64,000 bases of DNA, from assembly GCA_033439265.1 (NCBI GenBank), contig JAVTVX010000027.1, positions 4,479,001 to 4,543,000 on the forward strand. The letters run 5' to 3'. Made by a program: the position numbers and the translations under genes. Of the stretch, positions 36,219-49,100 are shown in pieces (within the stretch, counting starts at the first letter, position 1; every line of letters starts with the position of its first letter). Below the pieces are notes generated by a model that was given only the letters and a program-made list of their open reading frames with translations, did not search any database and was not told the origin of the DNA. The stretch comes from Dillenia suffruticosa (lineage: Eukaryota; Streptophyta; Magnoliopsida; Dilleniales; Dilleniaceae).

Positions 36219-37260
36219 GAGCACTTCAGGTTTAAATTCAATTAAATAAAGTAGTTAAAATAATAGGGGTCCAGTCTTAATTGTATAGAAGGATTTGATT
36301 TACTTGCTGTCTTGTCTAATTTATTTTTCTTAATAATAATTATAATTTAAATCAAAAGCCACTAAAATTTCTTATGAGGAAACTAGGAGTACCGCAAAGT
36401 TGGAAACTTTTCATACCCTTTTAAGCAAATTCCTAATTTTAGATCTTAAAAATTAATTGATTCTATATTTTTGGTAATTTTAAAATATTTTTAATTAGGG
36501 GTTTCACTGGCCACATCAATAATTCTTTCAAATTATTTTTGTTCAAGAGTTTGAATGTCACAGAGACACGGACGAGGCCGATGAAATCCACTTATTCAGA
36601 AAAAAACTTTGGGAAATAATTTAACTTCATATCATGAATTTTATCTTTTTTTTATTCGGTTACGGAAAAATTACTTTTTATGAAAAAATTTCTTTTTTTT
36701 AATTGCTATCGGTAGATATTTTAAATATATCTTTTCATAACTAAACATTATTATTATTATTATTTATATCTCGATATTTAGAATGATATTTTGATTAATT
36801 AATTTTGAATATTCACGGAGATGGCAGTACTTTTCATTCTCAATTTGTGCAGGTCATGTTGATTTTTCTCTGTTTTTGGGGGAGGGGGGGGGTCATTTTC
36901 AATTGATCAGGGGTGGGTCTAGATCTGATTCCTTTGTTGGGTCGAATAGAAGAAAGAGAGATCTGGGACAGTACCCATGTTGTGACGTGTTTATTCAGGG
37001 TTTTGTTTATTCAAATTTCTTCTGGAAACCATGTGTTGGAAGCCAGGTTCCATTTGAGACTCTGTTTATTAGCTGTAGATTCGTGACTTGTTTATGGTCA
37101 ACTTATTGCTTGTTTTTGCGGTTTTGCGTGCGATCTTAGTTGGAGTTTGTGATGAGGATATGAGAAAAATGGCACCACCTTGAAAGCGATTAATGGCAAG
37201 ACTTGACACTAAGATGCTGGTCAACATTTATGCACCATTATCACAAATAATTTATAAAAT

Positions 37261-37344
<84 letters not shown>

Positions 37345-38170
37345 CTTTGAGAAAGTCAAGTTCAGACTTAATTTTATGAAACTAGGTAAGGTGATTTTTT
37401 TTCCCTCATCCCCAACTCATAAATCATTTTAATGATCAAACATTATTTCTCATTTAAAAAAAAAAAAAAAAAAACTTACTAATTAAAATTTTTGAGCAAT
37501 TTTTTTGGTAATCAAAATTCTTTCGATTTGAGGAAGGAGATTTTGTATAGTAATACTTACCCTGGGTTTAGGACCGACAGATTTTGAGTTCCGACGGCAC
37601 TTCTTGTACCCATTTATTTATTTTCTTTTTATAGACGAATTAAAATTTTAAATCATTAAATTTGAAGAAAAAAATATGGTTAAATTGACTTTTTAAAAAT
37701 AAAAGTTAATATATTTAATTTTAAAGAGAAAAAATTAAGTTTTACTTTTAAGATCAAAAAACTTTAAATTAATGTATTCAAAGAAAGAAAACTTAGAATT
37801 GTTTGGCAACCGGAAATGTGAATTAAATTGGTATGTTTAAAAAGAAAAATTAATCTGTATTTAGTTTTATTGAAGACAAATTTAATTTTTTAAGAAAAGA
37901 AAAATATTATAAGAGTCGCTTAATTTTTTTTATTTTTATTTTTTTAATTTTGTGTCTTTACCAGTGATAGATATGTCCTTAATCTCAGCGGAGAATTTCT
38001 ATTTGTCATGCCACATCCGGGTTCCCAAATTAGAACATTAAATGACTGTGAGGATCATACCCTGAGTTTTCCTCTCTTTTCTTGCTCCCTGACGGGCAAA
38101 GGCAGAGCACCCAAAAAAACAAACCAAAAAAAAGAGCACCGCCCATAAAGTCCTTGGGTCTGAAGCAGCA
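35950..38170. other. Intergenic DNA between LEA-2 gene and hAT element
   Basis: AT-rich, with a (TA)n tract at 36186..36215, a G-run at 36881..36892, and a long (GA)n tract at 37261..37340. A stretch at 36870..37140 is open but shows no known family. Confidence 0.5.
37261..37340. repeat. Long (GA)n microsatellite
   Basis: About 40 GA units with one slip near the left end; the longest simple repeat in the window. Confidence 0.98.
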
Positions 38171-38178
38171 AAAAGAAT

Positions 38179-41100
38179 TAGGGGTGAGACCGGGCCGGGG
38201 CGGTTCCGGACGGATCATGGAACCGCGGGCCGGTTTGGCCCAGTTTCAAGGGTACCCGGTTCCGGGCTGGACCCAAAAATTCCTTGGAACTGGCCCGGCC
38301 CTGTGAACCAGCCCGGTTGAACCAGGCCATGCCGGTTCGGTTCCACGTTTCTGTTTTTTTTTATGGGTTTTTAACTAGTAGTGGCTTTTTTTTTTGTATA
38401 CTTGGGTTTTTTCTTTGGTTTGTTAGTTTTTTTTTTATTTACTTGTCTTTTTTGTGGTTTTTTTTTGTGTTTAGTTGGCCTTTTTATTTAATTTTTTTAA
38501 TGAACTAAAAATTTAAAAAAGAGATACAAAAAATTTATAAAGTGATTCCACTAAATTTGGTATACGTCCAATACTAACATTTCACTTGGATTTTCAAATC
38601 TATTAATTTTATATGGTTAAATTTGATATTTTTACAAGAATGATTTTTTTTAAATACATATTTACATTTTTTGATACAAAAAATTATTCTTCATCTTCTT
38701 TCTCTTCCGTCCTCGATTTAATGTTCATGTTTTGTCGCTTTTTTTCCGCATCTATCCAATCCATTATGCAAATCAACGATTCTAAGCTATTGTCCGTCAA
38801 TTTTGACCCGTTCATTGTTAAAACTCGTCCACCTACACTAAAAACGCTTTCCAATGACATTTCAATGACATTGTGAATATCGAAACGGTTAGTATATCTT
38901 TTGCCCTTATTACCAAAATTAGGAAATAACTAGTATTATTTTTCCACAAACCTCAAATGTCATAGTGAACGTTATCATCAAATCTTTTAATCTATATGTT
39001 TGTTGATATAAAATTAACTCATTTAATCAGAACAACGATAATATTTTTTGTTTCTTTCCTAATATATGTAAAGGATTAAACCTAAAACTAAATAAACGTG
39101 TTGATGAACTACTAGAATTATTACTTACATTACTAACACCTGTACTATTTTGTTCATTTTGATATAATGAAAACATATTTTGTAAAGTAAGGGATATTGT
39201 ACATTTAAATGTACAGCGCTAACATGTATATATTCGTAAGAAAATTATCTACAAAACTATCAATCAGTATTTCTACCCCTTCAATTTTTATCTTAGGATC
39301 TAAAGAACTAGTAACTAAATACAAAATAAAATTTTTTCATGATATTTTAAAATTTTATTTTTCATTAGTTCAATTATTTCAATAAATGTATTTACATTTT
39401 CAAATTGATTAAATATATAACAAATTTTATATAAACTAGGCAAAATTAAATGCGTTGTTAAGTAATACATACTAGAAAATAAATTTATACAAGTATAAAA
39501 AATTTTCAATAAATCAACTAGTGTTTTTACAAAATCAAAAGTAGTTTGATCAATAAAATTATACTCATAATTAAAATTAGCAAATTCGATTAAAATATTT
39601 CTAAATAGAAAAACAACTTGTAACATATCATATGCGAAGTTTCACCAAGTGTCAATTTTCACTTTAAATTTTTTATATTTTATATTATTTAATTGACATA
39701 AATGTCTAAATTTTTGTATTTTAACTAAGTAATTTCTAAATTGATAAATTAAATTACGAATAGGTTGTAAAATTATTTCTACAGTATCTAATCCATCTTT
39801 TACATATAAATTTAATATGTGACATGCACACCTATTATGAAAAAATATTTCATATAATACTATTTTAAAAATATTTTGGAAGAAATTAGCGGCATAAATA
39901 TCGGCCAAAACATTATCTAAAGACAAAAAAAAAATTGTATCAATTATTCCAAATTCATGACAAACATTAGTTATTATCCTAGCAATATTTTGTCTCAAAT
40001 GTAGGTGGTCTCATATATTTGAAAAGCAAAAATTCTTAAAAAAAAAAAAAAACCATACAGATGATTCACTTATTTAATAACATGTTACAATTATAAAATA
40101 TTTACCTTTTTTAGCTTTCCAAATCAATGAATTATTGAAAATCTATTCGAAATGATTCTAAATTTTGTAATTAAATCATCTTTTACTTCTTGAAAACAAT
40201 TTAGTGATATCCTCCTACCTAATTTCCTAAAGATTTTTTTATAACCCGATTGTAAAAATTTTTGAATATATTTCTTAAAAACTTCACATTCAATAATAAG
40301 TGGTAATTTCTTACGGACTATCCATTCAATTTGACCTTTTTTTTTTTTGCTTTTGCATTATACCTAAATGTACCCATGACATTTCCCATGGTAGCTATTT
40401 GTATTTGTCTAGTTTGTGATAATTTATTCAGGTGATCTCTTATAATATATCTTTTAAGAGTGTTTACTCCCCAACCCTTTAAAAATTTATATTTTTATTA
40501 ACAAATTTTGTAAGTCGCCCTTTACTCCTCATAATCTTCAACAAAAAAATCACATGCCTAGTGCACGTGGTATCAGATTGTATTTGACTAGATTCAATTT
40601 TTTTATTCTTACATCAATACTAATTTATTCAGTAATATTCTCTTGAAAAAATATGATTGAGGGGGAGAAGAGATTGATGTAAATATTGTGATGAATGTGT
40701 TCCAACCATTTTTTCTAAAAAAAATTTAAAGTAAAAATATTAAACACAATGAATTAAATTTGCAAAAAAATAAATTAAAGATGAAAAAAATAAATATTAC
40801 CGATTTGACATAGATCGTGGTTGTTTATCTCCAAATCTTGATTAATTTGAGTTTTCAACTTTCAAATCTTATCAAATCTCAGAAGATGTTGAGAAGAAAA
40901 AAAATTGGTAATGTTTTGGAGAAAAAATGATAAAGTTGTATATAGTAGGTGGAAAAAAAATGGTGGGATGTTGTAAAAATAATTACAAACTGAGTTTTAA
41001 TTTCAATATTTGAACTCGATCATTTAAGAGATAAATTTTAAAAAAGGTATAAAGATGAAAAATGAAATAGTAAAAAATATATATGTGTAAAAATAAAAAT

Positions 41101-41630
41101 AAAAAGAAAATAAAAAGAAAGGAAAATAAATAAATAAATATATGTTGTAAATTGTATTGGAGAAAAAAATTAGTGATATTGTAATTGTAAGTTGTTGGTG
41201 AAAAAAATGATAAAATATTATAAATTGTAGATAGAGAAAAAAAAGCGGTGATATTGTAAATTGTAGAGAAATATTATGAGATTGTGAGAGAGAGTAAAAA
41301 ATATTGTAAGTTGAGAGATTATGAGAAATTGTTACGTAGAATTGGTAAATGAGTTGTGTCTATTTATAGTCACAATTTTTTATCTTATAAACCAAAATAT
41401 CTTTTAAACTAACCGTTTTATAACTATTGGAGGGATGTTTTAGAAAAAATTCAAAAAATGAGAGTGATCGTTAGAACCGGCTTGGCCCAATCAGTTCTAT
41501 AGCCGTTTGGAACTGGTTGGGCCGGGCCAGTTCCAATGACTGTTGGAATCAACGGGCCAATTTCGGGTCAAGGATAAACCGGTCCGGCTGGGCCCATTTT
41601 CGGGCCGGAATCGGCCCATGCCTAGCTCTA
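38179..41630 (-). mobile_element. Decayed hAT-superfamily DNA transposon
   Basis: The left end reads TAGGGGTGAGACCGGGCCGG. The right end, inverted, reads TAGAGCTAGGCATGGGCCG. Both pass into GC-rich blocks rich in CCGGTTC/GGCCCG (38179..38350 and 41475..41625). The flanks AAAAGAAT (38171..38178) and AAAACGAAT (41631..41639) look like the 8-bp hAT target duplication with one inserted base. The AT-rich interior carries remnants of a minus-strand hAT transposase. At 3452 bp it has the length of a full hAT element, now inactive. Confidence 0.85.
38690..40500 (-). pseudogene. hAT transposase remnant
   Basis: Read on the minus strand from high to low coordinates. Around 40440..40370 there is HLNKLSQTRQ and TMGNVMGTFRYN, a zinc-finger/linker-like part. 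At 40010..39640 HLRQNIARIITNVCHEFG leads through a degenerate metal-site region to CACHILNLYVKDGL, a strong hAT block. An in-frame TGA follows KIDTW at 39644..39642, and the same frame resumes at once with FAYDMLQVVFLFRN (to about 39315). At 38870..38690 SVFSVGGRVLTMNGSKLTDN, then SLESLICIMDWI, is the C-terminal dimerisation domain. Further stops and shifts lie between these blocks, so no functional enzyme is encoded. Confidence 0.85.
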
Positions 41631-41674
41631 AAAACGAATCATCCTTTTCTGTTGAAGTTAAAGGGCATTTGGGC

Positions 41675-41756
41675 ATCACTGAGCTTTGACTCAAGTGGTA
41701 CCTTCCCTCTCTCCGTGTAATAGACTTAGGTTCAAGTCCTATTATATACAAAAAAA
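41675..41756 (+). mobile_element. Very short tRNA-derived SINE
   Basis: The 82-bp insert has an A-box-like TTGACTCAAGTGGTACC, a B-box GGTTCAAGTCC and a terminal A-run. Perfect 15-bp target duplications AAAGGGCATTTGGGC flank it (41660..41674 and 41757..41771). It consists of little more than the tRNA-like head, without the body of the family found elsewhere in the window. It lies 44 bp beyond the right end of the hAT element. Confidence 0.85.
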
Positions 41757-42271
41757 AAAGGGCATTTGGGCTTTGACTTCATTTTGGGCCCATCCTTTGG
41801 GTTCCTTGACAACGACAATGGCCTTTATATAAATGCCCAACACACCATTAACTACCGGGTTCTAAAATCCCATCCTTACTGTGTTGGTTTTTTTTTTTTT
41901 TTTTGGCTATTGGTTTACATCATTTGTTTAGTATTTTTTTTTCCTGCAAATTTGGTCTTTATATATATCTCTCTCTCTCGAGTTTTAAAATATTTATTAT
42001 AAGTAAAAATTTTAAAATAGTTATATCATTATTTGGAAGGAGGTTTCCTCGTCGCTCGTGCACTGCTCCTAGAAACCACGACCTTTGACGATTCGATACA
42101 TATCGGAAATTTATAATACAAAAGGAGCAATTTTCAAATTATACCTTTGAGTTTCATTATTTGAAAAGTACCCCCGATTTCCCACCTACCTAATTGCGAC
42201 ATTTTTAAGCACTTGCTCGCAAATTAGTCAAATTAATGAATTGAACAGTAGAGAAAATTTTATTGATAATG

Positions 42272-42276
<5 letters not shown>

Positions 42277-42309
<33 letters not shown>
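42277..42309. repeat. (GA)n microsatellite
   Basis: About 16 GA units upstream of the PLC-like gene. Confidence 0.95.
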
Positions 42310-42313
<4 letters not shown>

Positions 42314-42535
42314 CTGCAAAAGTATTTTTCGGGTGGAAAATATAAATAAATTCGATTTTTGATCTGAAAAGAATAGAAACAAATGAAAGAGTAGTCAAGG
42401 TTGAAATAAGGGAGGGGAAGTATTTGAAACGGACTTCACCAGAAAGCAACCGCCCAAACTCAAACTCAACTTGGCCTCGCATTCAAACCACCTACGTGAG
42501 TTTTACCTTTCAACTAACTCCGCTTTAATATACCC

Positions 42536-42559
42536 GAGAGAGAGAGAGAGAGAGAGAGA
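42536..42559. repeat. (GA)n tract in the PLC-like gene leader
   Basis: About 12 GA units end 28 bases before the ATG at 42587. CT-rich counterparts lie in intron 1 (42679..42698) and intron 2 (42783..42817). Confidence 0.9.
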
Positions 42560-42586
42560 CTCCTCTGGTTCTCTCATCGCCCTAAG

Positions 42587-42779
42587 ATGAAGGCATGTAA
42601 TCTTATCACTCAATCAATTACATTCCATTTTCATGCCTTTCCTTTTTGTTTAATACTGCAAAAGGCATAACACGCATACTCTCTCTCTCTCTCTCTCTGC
42701 CTGCAGGCCATCAAGTTTCAAATCATCTTCTGCGCTCTGTTTTTCTTCTCTCTCACCTCCGCTCTCACGGTTCGTCCCT

Positions 42780-42818
<39 letters not shown>

Positions 42819-45800
42819 ATCTATCAACTCTCTCACAGATCGGGGAAACATGTTCGGCGAACTCAGATTGCGACACCGGCCTACGCTGCGAAACCTGCGC
42901 TGCCAACGGCAATACTCGACCGCGATGCGTTCGAATCCAACCTGTCAATCCTACTTCTAAGGTAATTCCCATCCAATTTAATCTTTCAAAATTGCTTCCT
43001 TCATTTCAGTTGTGATTAAAATCTCTCTCTCTGTCTCTCTCTGATCGAAGAACAGGTGAAAGGACTACCGTTCAATAACTACACATGGTTAACGACGCAC
43101 AATTCGTACGCACTCTCGGGGGCGAAGTCGGAGACGGGAACGGTGATTCTCGCTCCGGCGAATCAGGAAGATACCGTTACTAATCAGCTCAATGTACGTT
43201 TTCCATTTTCTTTCCTATTTTTAGGTTTTTCTTTTCCTTGTCTGTTATATTCTTGCTTGCTTTGAAGGATAATTTTGGTATTGTATTTTTTCTTGGGAAC
43301 AAAAGTTGCAGTTTGCCCATCTTAATCTACAGGGGTATATGATAACTTAGTTTAATTCAAAACGAGGATAGTTGAATTGGTTAGCTGACATTTAAAGAAT
43401 TGCTAAATTTACCAGAGTAATCTTATATGGAACTACCGAGTCCAAGAATCAAAAAGAAAAAAAAAAGGGATCTTTCAAACTTGACTAATTGATACTATGC
43501 AGGTTCTAGTCTACCTTGTTTTTAACTCGTTTTGTCTCTGTAGTTTTATTGAATTTCCAATATTTAATAAAGACAGAGAAAACAATGAAATCATGACTTG
43601 GAGGAGTAACAAATGCCAAAAATAGTTTACAATGCATATCATTGATGGTATTTCATTTTGTACACTTGTATATCATCCACTTATTTTTCGGTGCATAATA
43701 TAAAGCAATTAGTCAATTTAGAACTTTCAAGTTTATCAAACATACCCATAGTCTCGCAATTCATATGAAGTAGAGGATGTGTATGCAAGCAGATAGAAAG
43801 CTATGTCCGAGCTTGTCGAGATTTTAAGTTTCTAATTGTTTTGAAGACCAATAATACTTGGGTGTTCACAGCGTAGGATTTAAATATTGGTATGTCTAGA
43901 TATATTATATGGTAGCAGGCAAGCATGGTATGTGAAAATAGTAGTTGTATATCCTTATTTGGGTTAGGCGTACTTGATTGGATTAATTATTGAGCATTCT
44001 AGCATCACCTAACCAAATCATTTATGCTTCTTCACAAAGAATGAGTTGTTTGTATGTTGACTATGAGCTCTTTCATATGCCTAGATTTTTTTTCCCATTA
44101 TAAATAAAAGCTTTAAGAAAAAATATCTTAGTGATAGATTCCTTTTGCATTTCATAAATTTTTCACCTTTGCATTCAATTCTTCTTAATTCATTCTTAGA
44201 GCTTTGAAAGTTTTAGTTATACCAGTTTTCTTTCTCTGGTCTGTAAATTTGTGTCGGTTGGTTATGATTAGAACTCAAAAATTCATCACGTAGCATGGTA
44301 AAAATTAAGCTTATAACATTTTGATAGTCAATTAACATGCTGCACTGTTATGACCTGAAATCCCTTACATGACTCAACTAACTGGCCAGCTGAAATCTGG
44401 TCTTCTATTTAACCTTGTAGAATGGTGTCCGAGGGCTAATGCTAGATATGTATGATTTTGAGAATGATATCTGGCTATGTCATTCCTTTGGAGGAACATG
44501 CTACAACTTTACCGCATTTGTAAGTGCTTTACTTATTACACGTGTAAATATTTACCAGGCAGACTTGATCTGCTATGTTTATTGAATTGATCTTGTTTGT
44601 TGCGCCTCAGCAACCTGCTATCAACGTTCTGAAAGAAATTCAAGCTTTTCTGGAGGCAAACCCATCAGAGATTGTCACCATCTTTATTGAAGACTATGTT
44701 AAAACAACAAATGGTCTCACAAATTTGTTTAAGAAATCAGGTCTCAGTACATACTGGTTTCCTGTCTCTCAGATGCCTAAAGACGGTGGAGATTGGTCAA
44801 CTGTAGATGATATGGTCAAGCAGAACCAGCGTTTAATTGTCTTTACCTCCAATTCATCAAAAGAGGCTACTGAAGGGATTGCTTATCAATGGCGGTATGT
44901 AGTGGAAAATCAATGTGAGTCGTATTTCTGCAACATTTTCTCTAAAGCATCTAGCTAATGATTAAAAATGTTAGTGAAGTAGGTTTTTTTGCTGAGGTGC
45001 AACCTTGCTTACATACTTGAAGGATCATTAACTTGAATGCCCCTCAAATTAACTAGGACTAGATCTGCACCAGTTTGAATGCCTAAATTCTGGATTTACC
45101 AGTTAATCTTGTTTTGCTGTGGGATCAAATTGCAGATGGTGATAAAGGAATGGTTGCTGGCAAATGTCCAAATCGTTCAGAGTCTTCTTTTATGAACAGC
45201 ACAACTATGTCACTTGTTCTTCAAAATTACTTTCCTGATAACCCAAATGCAACAGAGGCTTGTGCAGATAATTCTGCTCCTTTGGTTAGCATGATGGATA
45301 CCTGTTATCAAGTTGATGGGAAAAGGTGGCCAAACTTCATTGCTGTTGATTACTATCAGGTATTCAAATGTATTTGACTTGTACTCTACATTCAAATGCA
45401 TATTTTTTTCTACTCAATGACGAAAGACAATAGGCGGTACACTATTATATACTGAATATTGTTGTTTTCTTTTTGCAGAGGAGTGATGGTGGGGGAGCCC
45501 CAGAAGCAGTAGATGAAGCAAACGGTCATCAGACCTGTGGCTGTGATAGTATTTCCTATTGCAAGGTCTGGTTTTCATAATCTCTTAATTATGTTTCTGC
45601 TTGCCTAGTAAACCTCAAAGTAGTTGAAAGCACTCTAATATGCTAGAGCATCACTTTTAGTTGCCCCATTAATTATGCTAGGCAGTTAGTTTAAGCAGAG
45701 AAAAGAGAAATCTGTTTCGTCTAAAAAATTTTAAATTCAGCAATGGCCATTATTATGATTGATTAGGCAAAGTGCACATAATGGTTTCTTGAAATCTAAT

Positions 45801-46166
45801 TAGTTGTATTGAAATATACACAAGATCAAGTGTCTGATGATATGAATTTGGAGAGGTTTTTTCTGAGGATAATACCCAATCCACATATCTAAATTCCCTT
45901 CCTAGTGTAAATCAATCACATTCAAGGATTTTCTTTAGACGGATGATAAGCCAAAGCTTAGGTTTGACCCATTTTTGCTATGTTATGATGAACAGGCAAA
46001 TGCAACATTTGGCACATGTGATGTCCCTGTGCTTTCTCCTCCACCACCATCAGCAATTTCCCTGTCAAGCTCAAATCAACCAAGTATAGCTGTTACATAT
46101 AGCATACCACTTACCCGATGGTGGTTAGTAGGAACAATTTTGACTGCTCTAGTTTCCTTATTATGA
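42587..46166 (+). CDS. PI-PLC X-domain (PLC-like phosphodiesterase) protein, probably GPI-anchored
   Basis: Nine coding exons: 42587..42592, 42707..42769, 42839..42961, 43056..43193, 44421..44519, 44611..44914, 45136..45359, 45479..45565, 45996..46166. They give 404 residues. Order: signal peptide (about 3-23), a Cys-rich stretch ([10 protein letters not shown]...CETCAANG), then the X-domain TIM barrel with His79 in TTHNSY and His131 in LCHSFGG, the two catalytic histidines of bacterial-type PI-PLC. Asp119 (MLDMYD) is also in place. NFIAVDYYQ (end of exon 7) and a Cys-rich tail follow. The C-terminus is Pro/Ser-rich and ends in a hydrophobic segment ([16 protein letters not shown]) suited to a GPI signal. 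It resembles At5g67130-type proteins, whose substrate is not established. Intron 1 appears to be GC-AG; the others are GT-AG. CT repeats occupy introns 1 and 2, and a GA repeat precedes the ATG. Confidence 0.9.
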
Positions 46167-46199
46167 TCATGATCGCCCCTAATTTTGTGTGGTATATTA

Positions 46200-49100
46200 T
46201 TTTTGTATATCTTTTTGGACTATAGGAAATTATACATTCAAAGAACATATACAACACAACATGTTATTCAATCTAAGGGCTTAGCACATTTCCTGTCCCA
46301 ATTACCTCCCTTATGATTTCCTCCCTTACGAGATTTGTTTGTTATTTAGTTTGTATAAGATCTGTGTTTTTTGATGGCTTAAGTTAGGAATGTTACTTTT
46401 GTTACAAACAATTTTTATTTGTACGTATAAAGCTGAGTTGGATTGATTTAAGATTTTTATTTCAATTTATACAAGAAATAGGTAATTCTTATGTTTCATG
46501 AATAGTAGACAGCTAGAAATCCGATGATGAGCCATGATGGCTATGGCACGTTTTTTGTTATTATTCTTATTTCATTTTTTGAGTTACCATGGTGACAGGG
46601 ACAGAGTTTGGATTATTTTCTTGTGGGTCAGAACTAAAAAAGAACACAAAAAAAAACCTATAAAGAAAATTTTTTAATAGATTCAATAGCCATATTCATT
46701 TAAATAAAAAATAATCACAACAATGTATAAAAAAAAAAGACAATAAGTTCTTATCAATCATAAACTAATTAACATTAACGTGTAATCGATGTCTCTTTAT
46801 TAATAAAAAAATCAATAAATTAAAAAATTAAAAAATACATATACAGAGAGAGCGGGATAAAAATTTGAATTGAATGAACACATGATTAAAAGTATTAAGG
46901 GGGAGAGAGATAGATGATATGTTTTAAGGGTAATTGATAAGGGTGTTTTCTTCGTCCATTTTGTTTTTTTTTTTTTTTTTTTTTTTTTTTTGCCCTTTCT
47001 CTTGAATTAAGAAGTAACTACCATAAAAAAAGATGAGAATGTCCTCTTCTTTTGACTTTTGGAGATGCTTAATCTAAGGGCTTGTGAACTAGGTTTTTTC
47101 TTGTTTTGATATTTCTTTATTCTTGTCTCTTTTTAAAACCATAAATAAAAAAAACAAAAAAAGAATGGGGTTCACACGCAATAAAATAGAGAGAGATATG
47201 AGATAGACAAAAATCTAGGATTTTACGTTAAAAAAAAAAAAAAAAAAGTTGGGCCGCGATGGCCCTCTCAACCTCTCTTTGGCTCCATCCTTGCATGATG
47301 ATTCTTTGTTCGGATGCTATTTTTTGTCTATCCATTACATGGAGCAATGTCAGGCCATGATTGAACAAGACAGGCACGAAACCTTCATAAAAGGGCACCA
47401 TCCCTTTTGTCCTGGATGATACCAATTTTCAAATTATTGGTTCTGGTTCCAAATTGAAAGGTTTGGAAGCCACGAAAAGAAACCACAACATTGTTCTGAA
47501 ACAAGATTGTTCAAGTGCAAGACTACGCCCGTTGTGGAATACCCAAAAGGGATCCCTGCAAGAATTGGATCCTACGAAGATGGCCTAGCTGATGTTTTGT
47601 TTGCGAGAATGGAAATTATTGATGGAAATTAATAAATTATTGTAGGTTTTAGTTTGATAAATTCAAGGCATGCTCTTTGAAAATCTTGGAGTTGGAGAGA
47701 GTCAATAATCAGCTAAATACAAGATACCAGTCTAAATCCTGCATTCAACAGAGTTGGGAGATAAGTGGACAGAGGACTCCACCCAATTGTCTGGCTTGTT
47801 CATGTTTAACTCTCGGACAAATTTCAATTTGTCAAAACTTAAATTAGGAGATCGACTTCTCGAAAAAAATTCCCAATATATTCGGGTCAACTCGATTTTC
47901 TGAAAGTAAACTTCAAAGTCAATTTCCATGAAATCAATTTTATTAAAATTAGAACTCTAATAAAAATCACAATCTTCTAATAAATTGGGTTTGTTTTTTT
48001 AATATTTTTATAAATAACCTAGGAATATTAAGAAGGAAATGAAAATTTGGGGTTCTTTTTGGTGGGGGGCCTGCAATTTTGAGGCTTATGGTAGAAGGAA
48101 ATTTGCCATTACATACGATTCCTTCTGAGATGGCTGATCTAACATGCCCCATTCAATTGAACCTAGGAACCCTCCACTTATGGTCTCTGATTTCGTTGGA
48201 GTTTCTTGTTTTCACATGCTTTTTTCTTCTTTTATTTATTTTTTTCCGATTTTTTTCATTGATAAAATTTTGTAAATCAGGGAACAGTGATGACATGATC
48301 ATCATCAAAACCTGCGAAGCAGGAAGACTGCATAAAAGTACACGACTGTCCTCTGCGCATGGAACAGGTTTTCCATGTCTAGGTAGGCCTTTTCATCAAT
48401 TCCAAGTATCTTGTTGTCCCACTAAAGGTTCAATGGCTATCAAAATTTTCAGGCCATAATCATGAGTTCCATACCAAAGCAGCAAGATTGAAGCTATAAT
48501 CTAAAGTATACAATTATGATACTTATTATGGTAAAGTATTAATTATTTATCAATAAAATATAATTTCTAAAATTCGTAAAATATTATATACAAAAAACTA
48601 TTATTATGAGTAGTTTTACAAATCTCGAACATCAAATGAGCATACAAAATAAACTTGTATATGCATGCAGAGTAAAGTTCCAGAATCGAACTCTGAATCT
48701 TCTCGCAAGAAAATGCAGAACTTGGCCCGTGTTCTCTCAAATTTGTTCAAAATTTTGATATGCATTCTCTTTTCTTCTTATTCTTCTTATTCTTCTTATT
48801 CTTTTTTTGGCATTATTATTCTCTCCATTCAATCCTGTTTGCCAAGCACGCCCCGGCAACAACAAAAACAGAGCAAACTCATCTACACTTGAATGATTAT
48901 GTCTTCCTACATGATCTGAATATGAACTAGGTCTTGATCAGTCTAATCACCGATAAAATACCACTATGCCCATTTGTTGGATCAGTATATCCCTGCAATT
49001 ATAACAGAAAGCTGCCAAAATATGATCAATAGGTGTGCATTATTTGTGGCTTAGGAAGCAAAAAGGTCCCCAGTGAATCAGAGCTATCAAGCATAAAGCA

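Noticed and set aside
37261..37340. Possible CRISPR-like or other repeat array
   Set aside because: It is a simple dinucleotide repeat; no spaced repeats of CRISPR type exist in this eukaryotic window.
37193..37432. Frame encoding a long Arg/Glu repeat
   Set aside because: This is the translation of the (GA)n microsatellite, not a protein.
42587..42596. Canonical GT donor after ATGAAGGCAT for PLC intron 1
   Set aside because: Joining it to the CTGCAG acceptor puts the signal peptide and all later exons out of frame.
42718..42972. Minus-strand frame over PLC exons 2-3
   Set aside because: It is antisense to verified coding exons and includes a (GA)n run translated as an ERER repeat.
47228..47425. 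65-codon minus-strand frame considered as a retrotransposon fragment
   Set aside because: No gag, integrase or reverse transcriptase motif can be read, and a T-run supplies part of the frame.
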